Positions 1-8,434 are shown, counted from the stretch's first letter. The stretch is 35,231 nucleotides of DNA from Phytopseudomonas daroniae (GCF_004327285.1 NZ_QJUI01000033.1:1-35231); one strand, 5' to 3'. Program-made: numbers and translations. The notes: generated from the letters alone by a model not told the origin.

Positions 1-51
1 CTGGATTGAGTTCGGCGGTCTGCCGGAGTGCTTGCTGGATGGACATAAAAA

Positions 52-81
52 AACAGGCTCATGGAAATCCAGGAGCCTGTT
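52..81. terminator. stem-loop terminator, best placed for the minus strand
   Basis: The arms aacaggctc (52-60) and gagcctgtt (73-81) pair perfectly around a 12-nt loop. On the minus strand the stem runs straight into a tract of seven T (complement of A 47-53), the classic Rho-independent layout. On the plus strand the tail is only ttctatt. It lies downstream of the minus-strand L,D-transpeptidase gene and could also serve a plus-strand gene left of the window. Confidence 0.7.
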
Positions 82-100
82 TCTATTACCGCAGCCTCGG

Positions 101-148
101 AGTCAATGCCTTAACTGACTGGCATTAGGCCCCAGGGCCGGTTTTTTT
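101..148 (+). other. interleaved inverted repeats (pseudoknot-like) followed by GC hairpin and T-tract
   Basis: agtca (101-105) can pair with tgact (116-120), and aatgcc (105-110) with ggcatt (121-126). The arms come in the order A-B-A'-B', which allows an H-type pseudoknot or two exclusive hairpins. A 4-bp GGCC/GGCC hairpin (128-131/136-139), then GG and seven T (142-148), follows and looks like a plus-strand terminator. This could be the 3' part of a small RNA or only a gene-end terminator. No promoter can be assigned inside the window. Confidence 0.4.
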
Positions 149-170
149 ATTGCTCTTAACAATTAGCGAA

Positions 171-195
171 CAATAAGAACCCCTGTTCTTTATTG
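171..195. terminator. AT-rich stem-loop just past the L,D-transpeptidase stop
   Basis: caataagaac (171-180) pairs with gttctttattg (185-195) around a ccct loop with one bulged base. It lies 12 bp past the minus-strand stop codon at 208. It has no long T-tract of its own, so it may protect the 3' end rather than terminate. Confidence 0.4.
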
Positions 196-207
196 CCGCC
201 AACACAC

Positions 208-1164
208 TCAGAGCGCGGACGATTGCGCCTGGATTACAGCATCTCGCGGCGCAGCGATCTCGATTGGCAGACCGTCTTGCGCCGCCACGACCTCACGCAC
301 TACATCCCAATCCAGGTTCTGTGCATTCAAGTCGCTGCGCTTGATCAGCGCGTTGACCACCGCGGCGTGCTGATCACCAGTCGGCACGCCCTCTTCCTCG
401 TCGAGCGGCGCGTGAGCCTCAAGGTAGACCTTGCCGTTGCTCACGCCAAACTTGTAGGGCTCGTTGATGATGCGCACAGGCGTGCCGACCGGCACCTTGT
501 CGGCCAGCTCGAGCACATTGTTATTGAGCATACGGAAGCAGCCATGGCTCACCCGCATGCCGATACCGAATTTCTTGTTCGAGCCATGAATCAGGTAACC
601 CGGCACCGAAAGCGCCATCTTGTAGGGCCCCAGGGGGTTGTCCGGGCCTGGCGGCACGTAACTCGGCAACGGATCACCATCGGCGGCGTGTTCGTCGCGG
701 ATCGATTGCGGCGGGTACCAGCCGGGATTCGGCGTTTTCGCGGTGATGCGCGCTTCGGTAACGGGCGAGCTCCAACCTTCACGACCGATCCCCAGCGGAT
801 AGGTGTAAACGACGTTCTGGCCTTTCGGGAAGTAATACAGGCGGTACTCGGCCAGGTTGATCACGATGCCTTCTCGAGGGCCCGCCGGCAGAATGAAACG
901 CGTTGGCAGCACGATATCGGTGCCCTCGCCAGGCAGCCAGGCATCCACACCCGGGTTGGCGGCGACCATTTCCAGATAGCCCAGATCATTGGCCGTACCC
1001 AGGTCGGCGAAGGTGTCTTCGTAACGCGCCTTGATCACCTGGATTTCACCAACCACATCCTCACCCGGCGGCGGCAGCGGCAGCTCCATCGCGACAGCAG
1101 AACCTGCCAGACAGAAAGCACACAACGACAGACAGCGGGCGAGAGCTGAAACGCGCGGCGACAT
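208..1164 (-). CDS. periplasmic L,D-transpeptidase (YkuD/ErfK family) with LysM-like region
   Basis: This 318-aa protein has an N-terminal signal sequence (about residues 1-25, ending AVA), a LysM-like segment at about 47-90 and a YkuD catalytic domain at about 98-230. The active-site motif is visible: His193, then SHGCFRM with His207 and the nucleophile Cys209. The family forms 3-3 peptidoglycan cross-links or attaches Braun-type lipoproteins to peptidoglycan. In P. aeruginosa a close relative lies next to the lipoprotein gene oprI, which would fit an anchoring role, but oprI is not in this window. The ATG at 1164 has AAAGG 8 nt upstream. No key residue is missing. Confidence 0.93.
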   Translation of the reverse strand: MSPRVSALARCLSLCAFCLAGSAVAMELPLPPPGEDVVGEIQVIKARYEDTFADLGTANDLGYLEMVAANPGVDAWLPGEGTDIVLPTRFILPAGPREGIVINLAEYRLYYFPKGQNVVYTYPLGIGREGWSSPVTEARITAKTPNPGWYPPQSIRDEHAADGDPLPSYVPPGPDNPLGPYKMALSVPGYLIHGSNKKFGIGMRVSHGCFRMLNNNVLELADKVPVGTPVRIINEPYKFGVSNGKVYLEAHAPLDEEEGVPTGDQHAAVVNALIKRSDLNAQNLDWDVVREVVAAQDGLPIEIAAPRDAVIQAQSSAL

Positions 1165-1224
1165 GCAGGAAACCTTTGAGGTGGAAGTGGTAGATAGGAG
1201 GTGAAGTGTATACCGCCGCCAGGC

Positions 1225-1506
1225 TCAGCGTCCGGGCCAGGCCGGACGTTCTCCGCGCCGCTGCGCATCGAGCGTCGCCAGGCAAGCCGGGCACAGGCGC
1301 CGGTCTTGCAACATGGGGCGTTCCAGATCACGCCACAACGGCTGTGCAGGCAACAGACCGCCGCACAGCGTGCGATCGGCGTAACCGCCCAGCTCCAGCT
1401 GTCGAGCGACCAGGTGCACGCGTACCTCGCGACAGGCGAACAGGTCGAGCTGTTCATCCGGCTCGATCAGTTGATAGGCGTACAAAGACCAGACGGGTCG
1501 CAGCAT
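1225..1506 (-). CDS. small conserved-looking protein with a CPAC motif
   Basis: This is a 93-aa protein of unknown function, starting at the ATG at 1506 with GGAGC 6-7 nt upstream. It contains four cysteines: one in DLFAC near residue 24, one in TLCGG near 48, and a CPAC pair near 73-76. That pattern could bind zinc, but I do not recognise a named domain. There is no signal peptide or membrane segment. It lies between tesA and the L,D-transpeptidase on the same strand, and a gene of similar size occupies this place in other Pseudomonas. It may be cotranscribed with tesA, whose stop is about 58 bp upstream. Confidence 0.65.
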   Translation of the reverse strand: MLRPVWSLYAYQLIEPDEQLDLFACREVRVHLVARQLELGGYADRTLCGGLLPAQPLWRDLERPMLQDRRLCPACLATLDAQRRGERPAWPGR

Positions 1507-1564
1507 CGGGGGCTCCAGGGCGGGGGCGCCACATTATCCGAAACGCCGTCAGTGGAAAAGCCCG

Positions 1565-2182
1565 TCAGAGCAACGGTTTCAGGGTTGGCCAGACATTCTC
1601 CAGCAGCATCTGCTGCGCCTCTATCGCAGGATGCACGCCGTCATCCTGCATCAACGCCTCGACACCGCCCACACCTTCGAGAAGAAACGGCACCAGCGCA
1701 ACATTCTTCTCCGCCGCCAGCTCCTCATACACCTTGGCAAAGGCCGTGGTGTAGCGCTCACCATAGTTGGGCGGTATGCGCATGCCCAGCAACAACACCT
1801 TGGCACCCGCCTCACGGGACGCATCGATCATCGACGCAAGATTCTGTTGCAATTGACCAGGTGGCAAGCCGCGCAGCCCATCATTGCCGCCCAGCTCCAC
1901 GATCACCAGATCCGGGTCATGCTCGGCAAGCAGCGCCGGCAGCCGCGCGGCACCGCCAGCACTGGTGTCGCCACTGATCGAGGCGTTGACCAACTGATGG
2001 TCGAAACCCTGCTCCAGCATGCGCTCATCGAGCAGATGAACCCAACCTTGCCGGGTATCCATGCCAAAAGCCGCGCTGATACTATCGCCGACTACCAGCA
2101 CGGTACCCGCCTGCGCCATCTGCCCCGCAATCTGCCCCAGAAGCAGCAGGCCGAGAACGGTTCCTTTCCATATCGCACGCAT
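1565..2182 (-). CDS. tesA: periplasmic acyl-CoA thioesterase I / arylesterase (SGNH hydrolase)
   Basis: The 205-aa protein has a signal peptide (residues 1-25, ending AQA) and SGNH hydrolase blocks: GDS with nucleophile Ser34, GGND, and a C-terminal DGVHP carrying the Asp/His of the triad. TesA hydrolyses acyl thioesters and various esters in the periplasm. I chose the ATG at 2182 because GAGGA lies about 5-6 nt upstream. An ATG at 2194 would add four residues but has a weaker site. The gene is head-to-head with ybbA and their 5' ends touch, the same arrangement as in E. coli. Length is usual for the family. Confidence 0.95.
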   Translation of the reverse strand: MRAIWKGTVLGLLLLGQIAGQMAQAGTVLVVGDSISAAFGMDTRQGWVHLLDERMLEQGFDHQLVNASISGDTSAGGAARLPALLAEHDPDLVIVELGGNDGLRGLPPGQLQQNLASMIDASREAGAKVLLLGMRIPPNYGERYTTAFAKVYEELAAEKNVALVPFLLEGVGGVEALMQDDGVHPAIEAQQMLLENVWPTLKPLL

Positions 2183-2192
2183 CGGATTCCTC

Positions 2193-2876
2193 ATGAGCTC
2201 AAGCATTCTGTCTGCGCAGAACCTTAACAAAGTGGTTTCCAGCGCGGAAGGCGAGTTGACCATCCTGCACGACCTTTCACTGGAATTGGAAAAAGGCGGT
2301 AGCCTGGCCATCGTCGGCAGCTCGGGATCCGGCAAATCCACCCTGCTCGGTCTGCTGGCCGGGCTCGATTTGCCCAGTAGCGGTCGCATCCTGCTGGCCG
2401 GCAACGACCTTGGCAACCTTGGCGAAGACGAACGTGCCCGCGTACGTGCCGAACATGTCGGGTTCGTGTTCCAGTCCTTCCAGTTGCTCGACAGCCTCAA
2501 CGCCCTGGAAAACGTCATGCTGCCACTGGAGCTGGAAGGCCGTGGCGATGCCCGGCAGCGCGCCACGGAGCTGCTCGAGCGTGTTGGCCTAGGGGCACGC
2601 CTGAGCCACACACCGCGCCAGCTTTCCGGTGGCGAGCAACAGCGCGTGGCCATCGCTCGCGCCTTTGCCGCTGATCCCGACGTGCTGTTCGCCGATGAGC
2701 CGACCGGCAACCTCGACAGCCATACGGGCGAGCGCATCAGCGATCTGCTGTTCGAACTGAATCAGGAGCGCGGCGCTACCCTGGTGCTGGTCACCCACGA
2801 TGAACGCCTGGCTACGCGCTGCCAGCGCCTGATCCGTCTGGAGGGTGGCCACCTCGTGGCACCGGTGAACGCCTGA
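2193..2876 (+). CDS. ybbA: ABC transporter ATP-binding protein (YbbA, LolD-like)
   Basis: This 227-aa ATPase has every ABC motif: Walker A GSSGSGKST (about 42-50), signature LSGGEQQRVAIARA, Walker B DVLFADEPTGNLD, and an H-loop in VTHDERLA. It belongs to the LolD/MacB/FtsE type of ATPase, which drives mechanotransmission or lipoprotein extrusion rather than ordinary import. It overlaps the start of the permease gene by one base (TGATG), so the two are almost certainly translated together. A longer in-frame reading from 2061 only covers tesA antisense and was rejected. The ATG at 2193 is nearly adjacent to the tesA start on the other strand. Confidence 0.93.
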   Translation: MSSSILSAQNLNKVVSSAEGELTILHDLSLELEKGGSLAIVGSSGSGKSTLLGLLAGLDLPSSGRILLAGNDLGNLGEDERARVRAEHVGFVFQSFQLLDSLNALENVMLPLELEGRGDARQRATELLERVGLGARLSHTPRQLSGGEQQRVAIARAFAADPDVLFADEPTGNLDSHTGERISDLLFELNQERGATLVLVTHDERLATRCQRLIRLEGGHLVAPVNA

Positions 2877-5380
2877 TGAAATCCCTGTCCTTCTTCAGCC
2901 TGCTGTCACTTGCAGGCCGCCAACTGCTGCGCGATGCCCGTGCCGGTGAGTTGCGCGTGCTGTTCTTCGCCTTGCTGATCGCGGTCGCGTCCAGCACCGC
3001 CATCGGCTATTTCGGGGCGCGCCTGAATGAAGGCATGACCTTGCGCGCTACCGAATTCCTCGGGGCCGACCTGATCCTGCGCGGCAGCGCGCCAGCGGCC
3101 GCCGAGCAGATTGACGAGGGTACTTCACGGGGCCTGGAACACGCGCAGGTCGTGGAGTTCTCCAGCGTGATCGCCAGCGACGCGGGCATCCAACTGGCCA
3201 GTGTCAAAGCTGCAGGCAATGGCTATCCGCTGCGTGGCGAACTGAAGAGCGCAGCCGAACCCTACGCCGAGGAGGCCGTCAGCGAGGGGCCTAAGCCTGG
3301 CGAAGTCTGGGCCGAGGCGCGACTGTTGGCAGCCCTGGATCTGAAAACCGGCGACGACATCGAAGTCGGCGCCAAGACCCTACGCCTGGCTCGGGTGCTC
3401 ACCTACCTTCCGGATGAAGCCGGCGACTTCTACAGCCTGACGCCCCACGTGCTGATGCACCTGGATGATCTGCCGGCCACCCGCGTGGTGCAACCGGGCA
3501 GCCGGGTGCGCTACGTCGAACAATGGAACGGGCCGAGCGACGTACTGGCAAGCTATCGCCAGGCCGTCGAACCTGGCCTGGCAGCCCACCAGCGTTTCGA
3601 CGATGCCCGTGATGGCAGCCGCAGCGTCGGCGGTGCCCTCGATCGCGCCGAGCGCTACCTGAATCTGGCCAGTCTGGCCGCCGTGCTGCTCGCCGGCGTT
3701 GCCGTCGCCCTGTCCGCGGCGCGTTTCGCCAGCCGGCGTTTCGATGCCAGCGCCCTGCTGCGTTGTCTGGGGCTGTCACGACGCCAGGCCCTTGGGCTGT
3801 TCAGTCTGCAGTTGGCGATTCTCGGGTTGCTTGCCAGCCTGAGCGGCGCCCTGCTCGGCTGGCTCGCCCAGCAGTTGCTGTTCCATCTACTGCAAGGCCT
3901 GCTGCCGACCCAGATTCCTCCTGGCGGCTTGTGGCCGGCCCTGGCGGGTATCGCCACCGGCCTGGTAGCCCTGGCCGGCTTCGCCCTGCCGCCACTGGCA
4001 GCGTTGGGCCGCGTGCCACCACTGCGGGTGCTGCGCCGCGACATGCTGCCGGTGCCGGCCAGTTCCTGGCTGGTATACGGTACCGCCCTGCTCGCCCTCG
4101 GGCTGATCATGTGGCGCCTGAGCCTGGATCTGCCATTGACCCTGGCACTGCTTGGCGGTGGCCTGGTAACCGCTCTGCTGCTTGGCGGCCTGCTTCTGCT
4201 CGGATTGCAAAGCCTGCGTCGCCTGCTGGCCCGCGCCTCACTACCCTGGCGCCTGGGGATCGGCCAGTTGCTGCGCCGCCCCCTGGCCGCCGCCGGGCAA
4301 TCCCTGGCCTTCGGCCTGATCCTGCTGGCCATGGCGTTGATCGCTCTACTGCGCGGCGAACTGCTGGACACCTGGCAGGATCAGTTGCCCGCCGACGCAC
4401 CCAACCATTTTGCCCTCAATGTACTGCCTGCCGAGCGGGACGCTTTCGCCACCCGCCTGACGGAACTGTCGCCCCACCCCGCGCCGCTCTACCCGGTGGT
4501 GCCAGGGCGGCTGATCATGGTCAACGGCGATCCGGTTCGCCAGTACGTCAGCAAGGATTCCCGTGGCGAGCGCGCCGTACGCCGCGACCTGAGCCTGACC
4601 TGGGGTGCCGACCTACCGGAAGGCAACACGCTCACTGCCGGCAAATGGTGGACAGGCGAGAAGGATCAGGAATTACCGGGCGTTTCGGTGGAAAGCGAAC
4701 TGGCGGAAAGCCTGCACATCAAGCTGGGTGATCGGCTGACCTTCACCGTCGGTGGTGTCAACCGCGACGCCAGCGTGACCAGTCTGCGCGAAGTCGACTG
4801 GAACAACTTCCAGCCCAACTTCTTCATGATCTTCGAGCCAGGCACCTTGCAGGATCTGCCGGTCACCTACCTGACCAGCTTCTACCTGCCACCGCAGCAG
4901 GAGCGGCAACTGGTCGAGCTGTCACGGGCGTTCCCATCGGTCACCCTGCTGCAGGTGGAGGCGCTGCTCAATCAACTGCGCAGCATCCTCGCCCAGGTCA
5001 CCATCGCCATCGAGTTCGTCTTGCTGTTCGTCCTCGCGGCGGGTCTGGCCGTGCTGTTCGCCGGATTGCAATCGACGCTGGACGAGCGCATTCATCAGGG
5101 CGCCTTGCTGCGCGCGCTGGGCGCCGAGCGCAGGCTGCTGATTCAGGCACGACGTGCCGAGTTCGGCCTGCTCGGCGCGACCAGCGGTCTGCTGGCCGCC
5201 CTTGGCTGCGAGTTGGTCAGTTTCCTGCTTTACCGCTACGCCTTCCAGATGGTCTGGCAGCCGCATCCGTGGTTGCTGTTGCTGCCACTGATCGGCGCCT
5301 TGCTGGTCGCGACTGCTGGCGTACTGGGCACGCGGCGCTCCCTGGATGCCAGCCCTCTCACCGTTCTGCGCGAGGGTTGA
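2876..5380 (+). CDS. ybbP: large FtsX-like ABC permease (YbbP family)
   Basis: This 834-aa inner-membrane protein has an N-terminal transmembrane segment (about 25-45), a large periplasmic region, a cluster of membrane helices (about 260-500), a second periplasmic region and a C-terminal FtsX core (about 715-830). The duplicated FtsX-like layout and length fit the YbbP family, the partner of YbbA. The transported substrate is not established. Closeness to tesA suggests lipids or esters, but that is inference. It starts in the stop codon of ybbA. A 33-bp gap separates it from greB, which may share the transcript. Confidence 0.92.
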   Translation: MKSLSFFSLLSLAGRQLLRDARAGELRVLFFALLIAVASSTAIGYFGARLNEGMTLRATEFLGADLILRGSAPAAAEQIDEGTSRGLEHAQVVEFSSVIASDAGIQLASVKAAGNGYPLRGELKSAAEPYAEEAVSEGPKPGEVWAEARLLAALDLKTGDDIEVGAKTLRLARVLTYLPDEAGDFYSLTPHVLMHLDDLPATRVVQPGSRVRYVEQWNGPSDVLASYRQAVEPGLAAHQRFDDARDGSRSVGGALDRAERYLNLASLAAVLLAGVAVALSAARFASRRFDASALLRCLGLSRRQALGLFSLQLAILGLLASLSGALLGWLAQQLLFHLLQGLLPTQIPPGGLWPALAGIATGLVALAGFALPPLAALGRVPPLRVLRRDMLPVPASSWLVYGTALLALGLIMWRLSLDLPLTLALLGGGLVTALLLGGLLLLGLQSLRRLLARASLPWRLGIGQLLRRPLAAAGQSLAFGLILLAMALIALLRGELLDTWQDQLPADAPNHFALNVLPAERDAFATRLTELSPHPAPLYPVVPGRLIMVNGDPVRQYVSKDSRGERAVRRDLSLTWGADLPEGNTLTAGKWWTGEKDQELPGVSVESELAESLHIKLGDRLTFTVGGVNRDASVTSLREVDWNNFQPNFFMIFEPGTLQDLPVTYLTSFYLPPQQERQLVELSRAFPSVTLLQVEALLNQLRSILAQVTIAIEFVLLFVLAAGLAVLFAGLQSTLDERIHQGALLRALGAERRLLIQARRAEFGLLGATSGLLAALGCELVSFLLYRYAFQMVWQPHPWLLLLPLIGALLVATAGVLGTRRSLDASPLTVLREG

Positions 5381-5413
5381 TAGACTTGGCGCCCGCAACA
5401 GACTGAGCACAGC

Positions 5414-5911
5414 ATGAGCCGATACCGTCCACCCCGCGCCGCCGGAACGCCTCTCATCACCCCCGAAGGTGAGGCGCGTCTGCGTGCCGAATTGCACGAG
5501 CTCTGGCACGTACGCCGCCCCGAAGTGACCCGTTCGGTCAGCGAGGCGGCGGCCCAGGGCGACCGCTCGGAAAACGCGGAATACACCTACGGCAAGAAAA
5601 TGCTGCGGGAAATCGACAGTCGCGTGCGGTTTCTCACCAAGCGTCTCGAAAAACTCAAGGTGGTCGACACCCGTCCGAGTGATCCGAACAAGGTCTATTT
5701 CGGTGCCTGGGTCACCCTGGAAGATGAAGACGGCAACAGCTCACGCTACCGCATCGTCGGCCCTGACGAACTCGATCTGAAGCTCAACCTGATCAGCATC
5801 GACTCGCCACTGGCCCGCGCCGTGATCGGCAAGGGCCTGGATGCGGAAGTGCGTGTGCAGGCACCGACTGGCGACAGGTACTGGTACATCACCGCCATCG
5901 ACTATCCCTGA
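5414..5911 (+). CDS. greB: transcription elongation factor GreB
   Basis: The 165-aa protein has the N-terminal coiled-coil of Gre factors, including GDRSENAEYTYGK with the acidic tip residues that reach the RNA polymerase active site and stimulate cleavage of backtracked RNA. The C-terminal FKBP-like domain (about 85-165) includes SPLARAVIGKGLDAEV. The basic N-terminus and length favour GreB over GreA. The ATG at 5414 has only a weak ribosome site, so it may depend partly on readthrough from the upstream permease gene. Confidence 0.94.
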   Translation: MSRYRPPRAAGTPLITPEGEARLRAELHELWHVRRPEVTRSVSEAAAQGDRSENAEYTYGKKMLREIDSRVRFLTKRLEKLKVVDTRPSDPNKVYFGAWVTLEDEDGNSSRYRIVGPDELDLKLNLISIDSPLARAVIGKGLDAEVRVQAPTGDRYWYITAIDYP

Positions 5912-5968
5912 GAGAGCCTATTCAAAGTCTGCTGCGCGTCGGCACTGCTGGCTCTGAGAGTTCTGAGC

Positions 5969-6268
5969 TCAGCGCAGAGTGATCAGTCCCTGGCGAGCGA
6001 TGCGGGTCAGTTGGCCGAGCATCTCGGCACCTGGACGCTGTAGCACCGCGAAATCAAAACTGTCATCCGCGAAACGCTGCAGCGACTCGCCGTCTTCGGC
6101 GAACTGTACGAGAAAGGCGCGCTGCCCCTGACGACGGCTGGGCCAGCCATCCAGATAACGCAACAGAGTCGGCTGATGAGTGCCACCGAGCAGAATGCGC
6201 GGGTTGCGCCGGATCAGGCCGGTGGTGATGGGAGCGATACGAATCTGCGTGGCCTGGGGGCAGGTCAT
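5969..6268 (-). CDS. hypothetical small protein
   Basis: This is a 99-aa protein of unknown function, with no signal peptide or membrane helix. The C-terminal half (DDSFDFAVLQRPGAEMLGQLTRIARQG) looks vaguely like the end of a class I methyltransferase fold, but no SAM-binding glycine motif is present, so I assign no function. The ATG at 6268 has GGAG about 10 nt upstream. An alternative in-frame ATG at 6355, with AGGGA 7 nt upstream, would give 128 aa. The added 29 residues look unlike a typical N-terminus. It converges on greB. Confidence 0.55.
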   Translation of the reverse strand: MTCPQATQIRIAPITTGLIRRNPRILLGGTHQPTLLRYLDGWPSRRQGQRAFLVQFAEDGESLQRFADDSFDFAVLQRPGAEMLGQLTRIARQGLITLR

Positions 6269-6440
6269 GGGTGTTTGTCTCCGCCTCGGAAATCCCGCTG
6301 GGCAGCGGTGAGAGGCAACACCGAACCAGCGCTTTAGCGGAATTTCGAGACTCATTGAAGAATCCCTGAGGCGCCCCGCAAGTAGCTGTTTAAATCGGCG
6401 CAGGTGGCAATCCTAGAGACTTGGAGTTCGCCCTGTCAAT

Positions 6441-6468
6441 AAGCAAGAAAGCCCGCATCGGCGGGCTT
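6441..6468 (-). terminator. Rho-independent terminator for the DoxX gene
   Basis: aagcccgc (6449-6456) and gcgggctt (6461-6468) form a perfect 8-bp stem with an ATCG loop. On the minus strand it is followed by a T-rich tail (TTTCTTGCTT). It lies 18 bp past the DoxX gene stop. Confidence 0.85.
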
Positions 6469-6486
6469 CCCAGAAGCTTGTAGTAC

Positions 6487-6921
6487 CTAGCCGGCGATGC
6501 GCTTGTCCAGAGACAGGCGACCAGCACCGTCGACCAGCAGCGCCAGGGTGGCGGCCATCAGCGCCAGGGCGAACTCATAGCCGTTGTCGCTCATGAAGAA
6601 ACCGTTGCCGATGTGCACGGAGAAAATGGCAACCAGCAAGGTAAAGGTCAGCACTACCGCAGCCGGACGCACCAGCAAGCCAAGGATCAGCGCCAGGCCA
6701 CCGAAGAACTCGGCGCTACCCGCCATCAACGCCATCAGGTATCCAGGAGCCAGGCCGATGCTTTCCATCCACTGCGCCACACCTGCCAGACCATAACCCC
6801 CGAACCAGCCGAACAACTTCTGCGAACCGTGGGCCACGAAAATAATACCAACCAGAACCCGCAGGATGGTCAGGCCATAGCCTGCGCGAGTGGTTGCCAG
6901 AGATTTGATGAGTGCGTTCAT
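6487..6921 (-). CDS. DoxX family inner-membrane protein
   Basis: This 144-aa protein has four hydrophobic helices (about 17-37, 58-80, 86-106, 116-134) and the DoxX signature, including RVLVGIIFVAHGSQKLFGWF near the N-terminus. DoxX proteins are quinone- or redox-linked membrane proteins. Relatives (MhqP, CatD, YqjF) are often induced by quinones or electrophiles. Substrate and partner are unknown. The ATG at 6921 has AAAGGA 8 nt upstream. The gene is flanked by its own terminator and by an unusually AT-rich upstream region with a palindrome, so it is probably a regulated single-gene unit. Confidence 0.88.
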   Translation of the reverse strand: MNALIKSLATTRAGYGLTILRVLVGIIFVAHGSQKLFGWFGGYGLAGVAQWMESIGLAPGYLMALMAGSAEFFGGLALILGLLVRPAAVVLTFTLLVAIFSVHIGNGFFMSDNGYEFALALMAATLALLVDGAGRLSLDKRIAG

Positions 6922-6974
6922 GCTGCGGGTCCTTTGCTGTGTGAGTAAGATGGCGCCATATTAATTAAATTATT

Positions 6975-7023
6975 GAATATAAAAACCGCATAAAACCGCT
7001 TAAATAAATCGAATATATCGATT
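6975..7023 (-). promoter_or_regulatory. AT-rich control region of the DoxX gene: palindrome and direct repeat
   Basis: The palindrome aatcgaatatatcgatt (7007-7023: 6-bp arms around 5 bp) is followed, toward the gene, by a direct repeat of aaaaccgc (6992-6999 and 6982-6989). On the minus strand a candidate promoter reads TTTAAG, 17 bp, TATATT. The palindrome has the shape of a LysR- or TetR-type operator and overlaps the stop codon of the upstream transglycosylase gene. The regulator is not in the window. Confidence 0.4.
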
Positions 7024-8434
7024 ATTTTCGCATGCTCATTTCTTGCCGTGCAGGCTCCAGGGAATAGCGTTCACGCGCATACGCCAGGTAGTACTTGTTC
7101 ACCGCATTGACATAACTGACGACGCCCATACCGAGCTCTTCCATGGCAATGCGCTCCACCTGGAAAAACCACTGATCCGGGTTCAGGCCACGCCGCCGAG
7201 CCTCTGCGCGCAAGCTTTGCACCCGTTGCGGGCCCAGGTTGTAGCCGGCCAACACGAAAGCCATGCGCTCGCGCTCGTTCAGCCGAGGGCTATTGAAGAA
7301 AACGCGGCGAATCATCGACAGATACCTGGCACTGGCCTGCACGTTGTTTTCCACGCGGGAGATATCGGTGACACCGACACTGCGCGCGGCGGCGGGAGTG
7401 ATCTGCATCAACCCGGTCGCCCCGCTGCTGCCGCGCGCGCTGGGGTTCAGGGTCGATTCCTTGAACGCCAGCGCGGCCAGCGCCAGCCAGTCGAAGTCAT
7501 GCTGCTCAGCATAGCGCTGCAAGACCGGACGGACACGTTCCAGGCGCTGCCGTTCGGTTCGGCCCATGGGGGAATGCACCTTGTAGAGCCGCCGATAGAC
7601 CCGCTGAAAGGCGGCATCCTGATCATCGGGTACCCGATAACCTTCCAGGAAACGGTCGACACTGGCACTGAGCAACGGCGCATCGCGACGCATGTACCAG
7701 CGCATGTCGCCCTGGTCATCGAGCACCAGATGCCGATCCACACGTAACTTGGGCATCACCTTGGCCCAGCGTTCGGCGATGTGCAGCTCCACAGCGGTGA
7801 AGTCGAAGATACCGGCCTGCACCATTTCCAGCACGTCCTCGACAGCAAGGGTCGGATCCACCCACTCGACCACGATAGGTGGCAGCTTGCGCTCCTGAAG
7901 CTTGAGATTGATGCCGTGCAGGGCCTCTTTGGCGATGCTGCCGACCGGCAGCGACAGACTACGTCCGGCCAATTGCTCGAGGCGCTGATAACGCCGATTA
8001 CCCTGCCGCGCGACGATGACTACCGGCACGTCGCGACGAATCGCTGCGCTGGCGATGATACTTGCGCCACCCTTGCTGCTGAGCAATTCGCCGGGCGCTA
8101 CCAGGTCGCCCTCGCCACGCTGCAGAGCGGCGAGCAACTGATCCTTGGCTTTGGGAATCATCTTCAGGCGCAGGCTGCGTCCGTCCCGCACATTACGGTT
8201 GAGGTACTGCTCCAGGGCACGCAGGCGCTGGTACTCGACACCGATGCTCTGCCCTTTGACCTCACCGGAACTGTTGCGGCTCTGATTGACCAATACCCGC
8301 AGTTCGCCATTTTTACGAATGCTGGGCAAGTCGCGCACTGCCGCCGGTCTGGTCACTTCTACCGGGCCGGCAATGCGCGCCACTGCCGAAATAGGCAGCG
8401 AGAGCAACATGCACAGCACAAGAAGGACACGCAA
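7022..8434 (-). CDS. mltF2: MltF-type lytic transglycosylase with substrate-binding-like domain
   Basis: The 470-aa protein has a signal peptide (about 1-19), a periplasmic solute-binding-like domain (about 40-265) and an SLT goose-lysozyme-type catalytic domain (about 305-440). The catalytic glutamate is Glu326 in FKESTLNPSARGSSGATGLMQI. It cleaves peptidoglycan glycan strands, leaving 1,6-anhydro-MurNAc ends. The domain order is that of MltF. P. aeruginosa has a second MltF copy (MltF2, PA2865) next to a tatD-like gene, as here, so I prefer that symbol. The start is TTG at 8434 with GGAG 8-9 nt upstream. The first ATG (8410) would remove the charged end of the signal peptide. Confidence 0.88.
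   Translation of the reverse strand: MRVLLVLCMLLSLPISAVARIAGPVEVTRPAAVRDLPSIRKNGELRVLVNQSRNSSGEVKGQSIGVEYQRLRALEQYLNRNVRDGRSLRLKMIPKAKDQLLAALQRGEGDLVAPGELLSSKGGASIIASAAIRRDVPVVIVARQGNRRYQRLEQLAGRSLSLPVGSIAKEALHGINLKLQERKLPPIVVEWVDPTLAVEDVLEMVQAGIFDFTAVELHIAERWAKVMPKLRVDRHLVLDDQGDMRWYMRRDAPLLSASVDRFLEGYRVPDDQDAAFQRVYRRLYKVHSPMGRTERQRLERVRPVLQRYAEQHDFDWLALAALAFKESTLNPSARGSSGATGLMQITPAAARSVGVTDISRVENNVQASARYLSMIRRVFFNSPRLNERERMAFVLAGYNLGPQRVQSLRAEARRRGLNPDQWFFQVERIAMEELGMGVVSYVNAVNKYYLAYARERYSLEPARQEMSMRK

Noticed and set aside
1..46. Minus-strand start at 46 encoding MSIQQALRQTAELNP to the window edge
   Set aside because: The bases upstream of the ATG are a run of T from a terminator stem, with no ribosome site, and only 15 codons are visible. 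It could be a gene start, but I cannot support it.
47..54. A-rich slippery-like heptamer before the pseudoknot-like structure, as a frameshift signal
   Set aside because: The structure starts about 47 bases downstream, far more than the usual 5-9, and no gene reads through it.
193..1149. Long open frame on the plus strand opposite the L,D-transpeptidase
   Set aside because: It is a shadow of the real gene: His/Arg-rich composition, no recognisable domain and no ribosome site.
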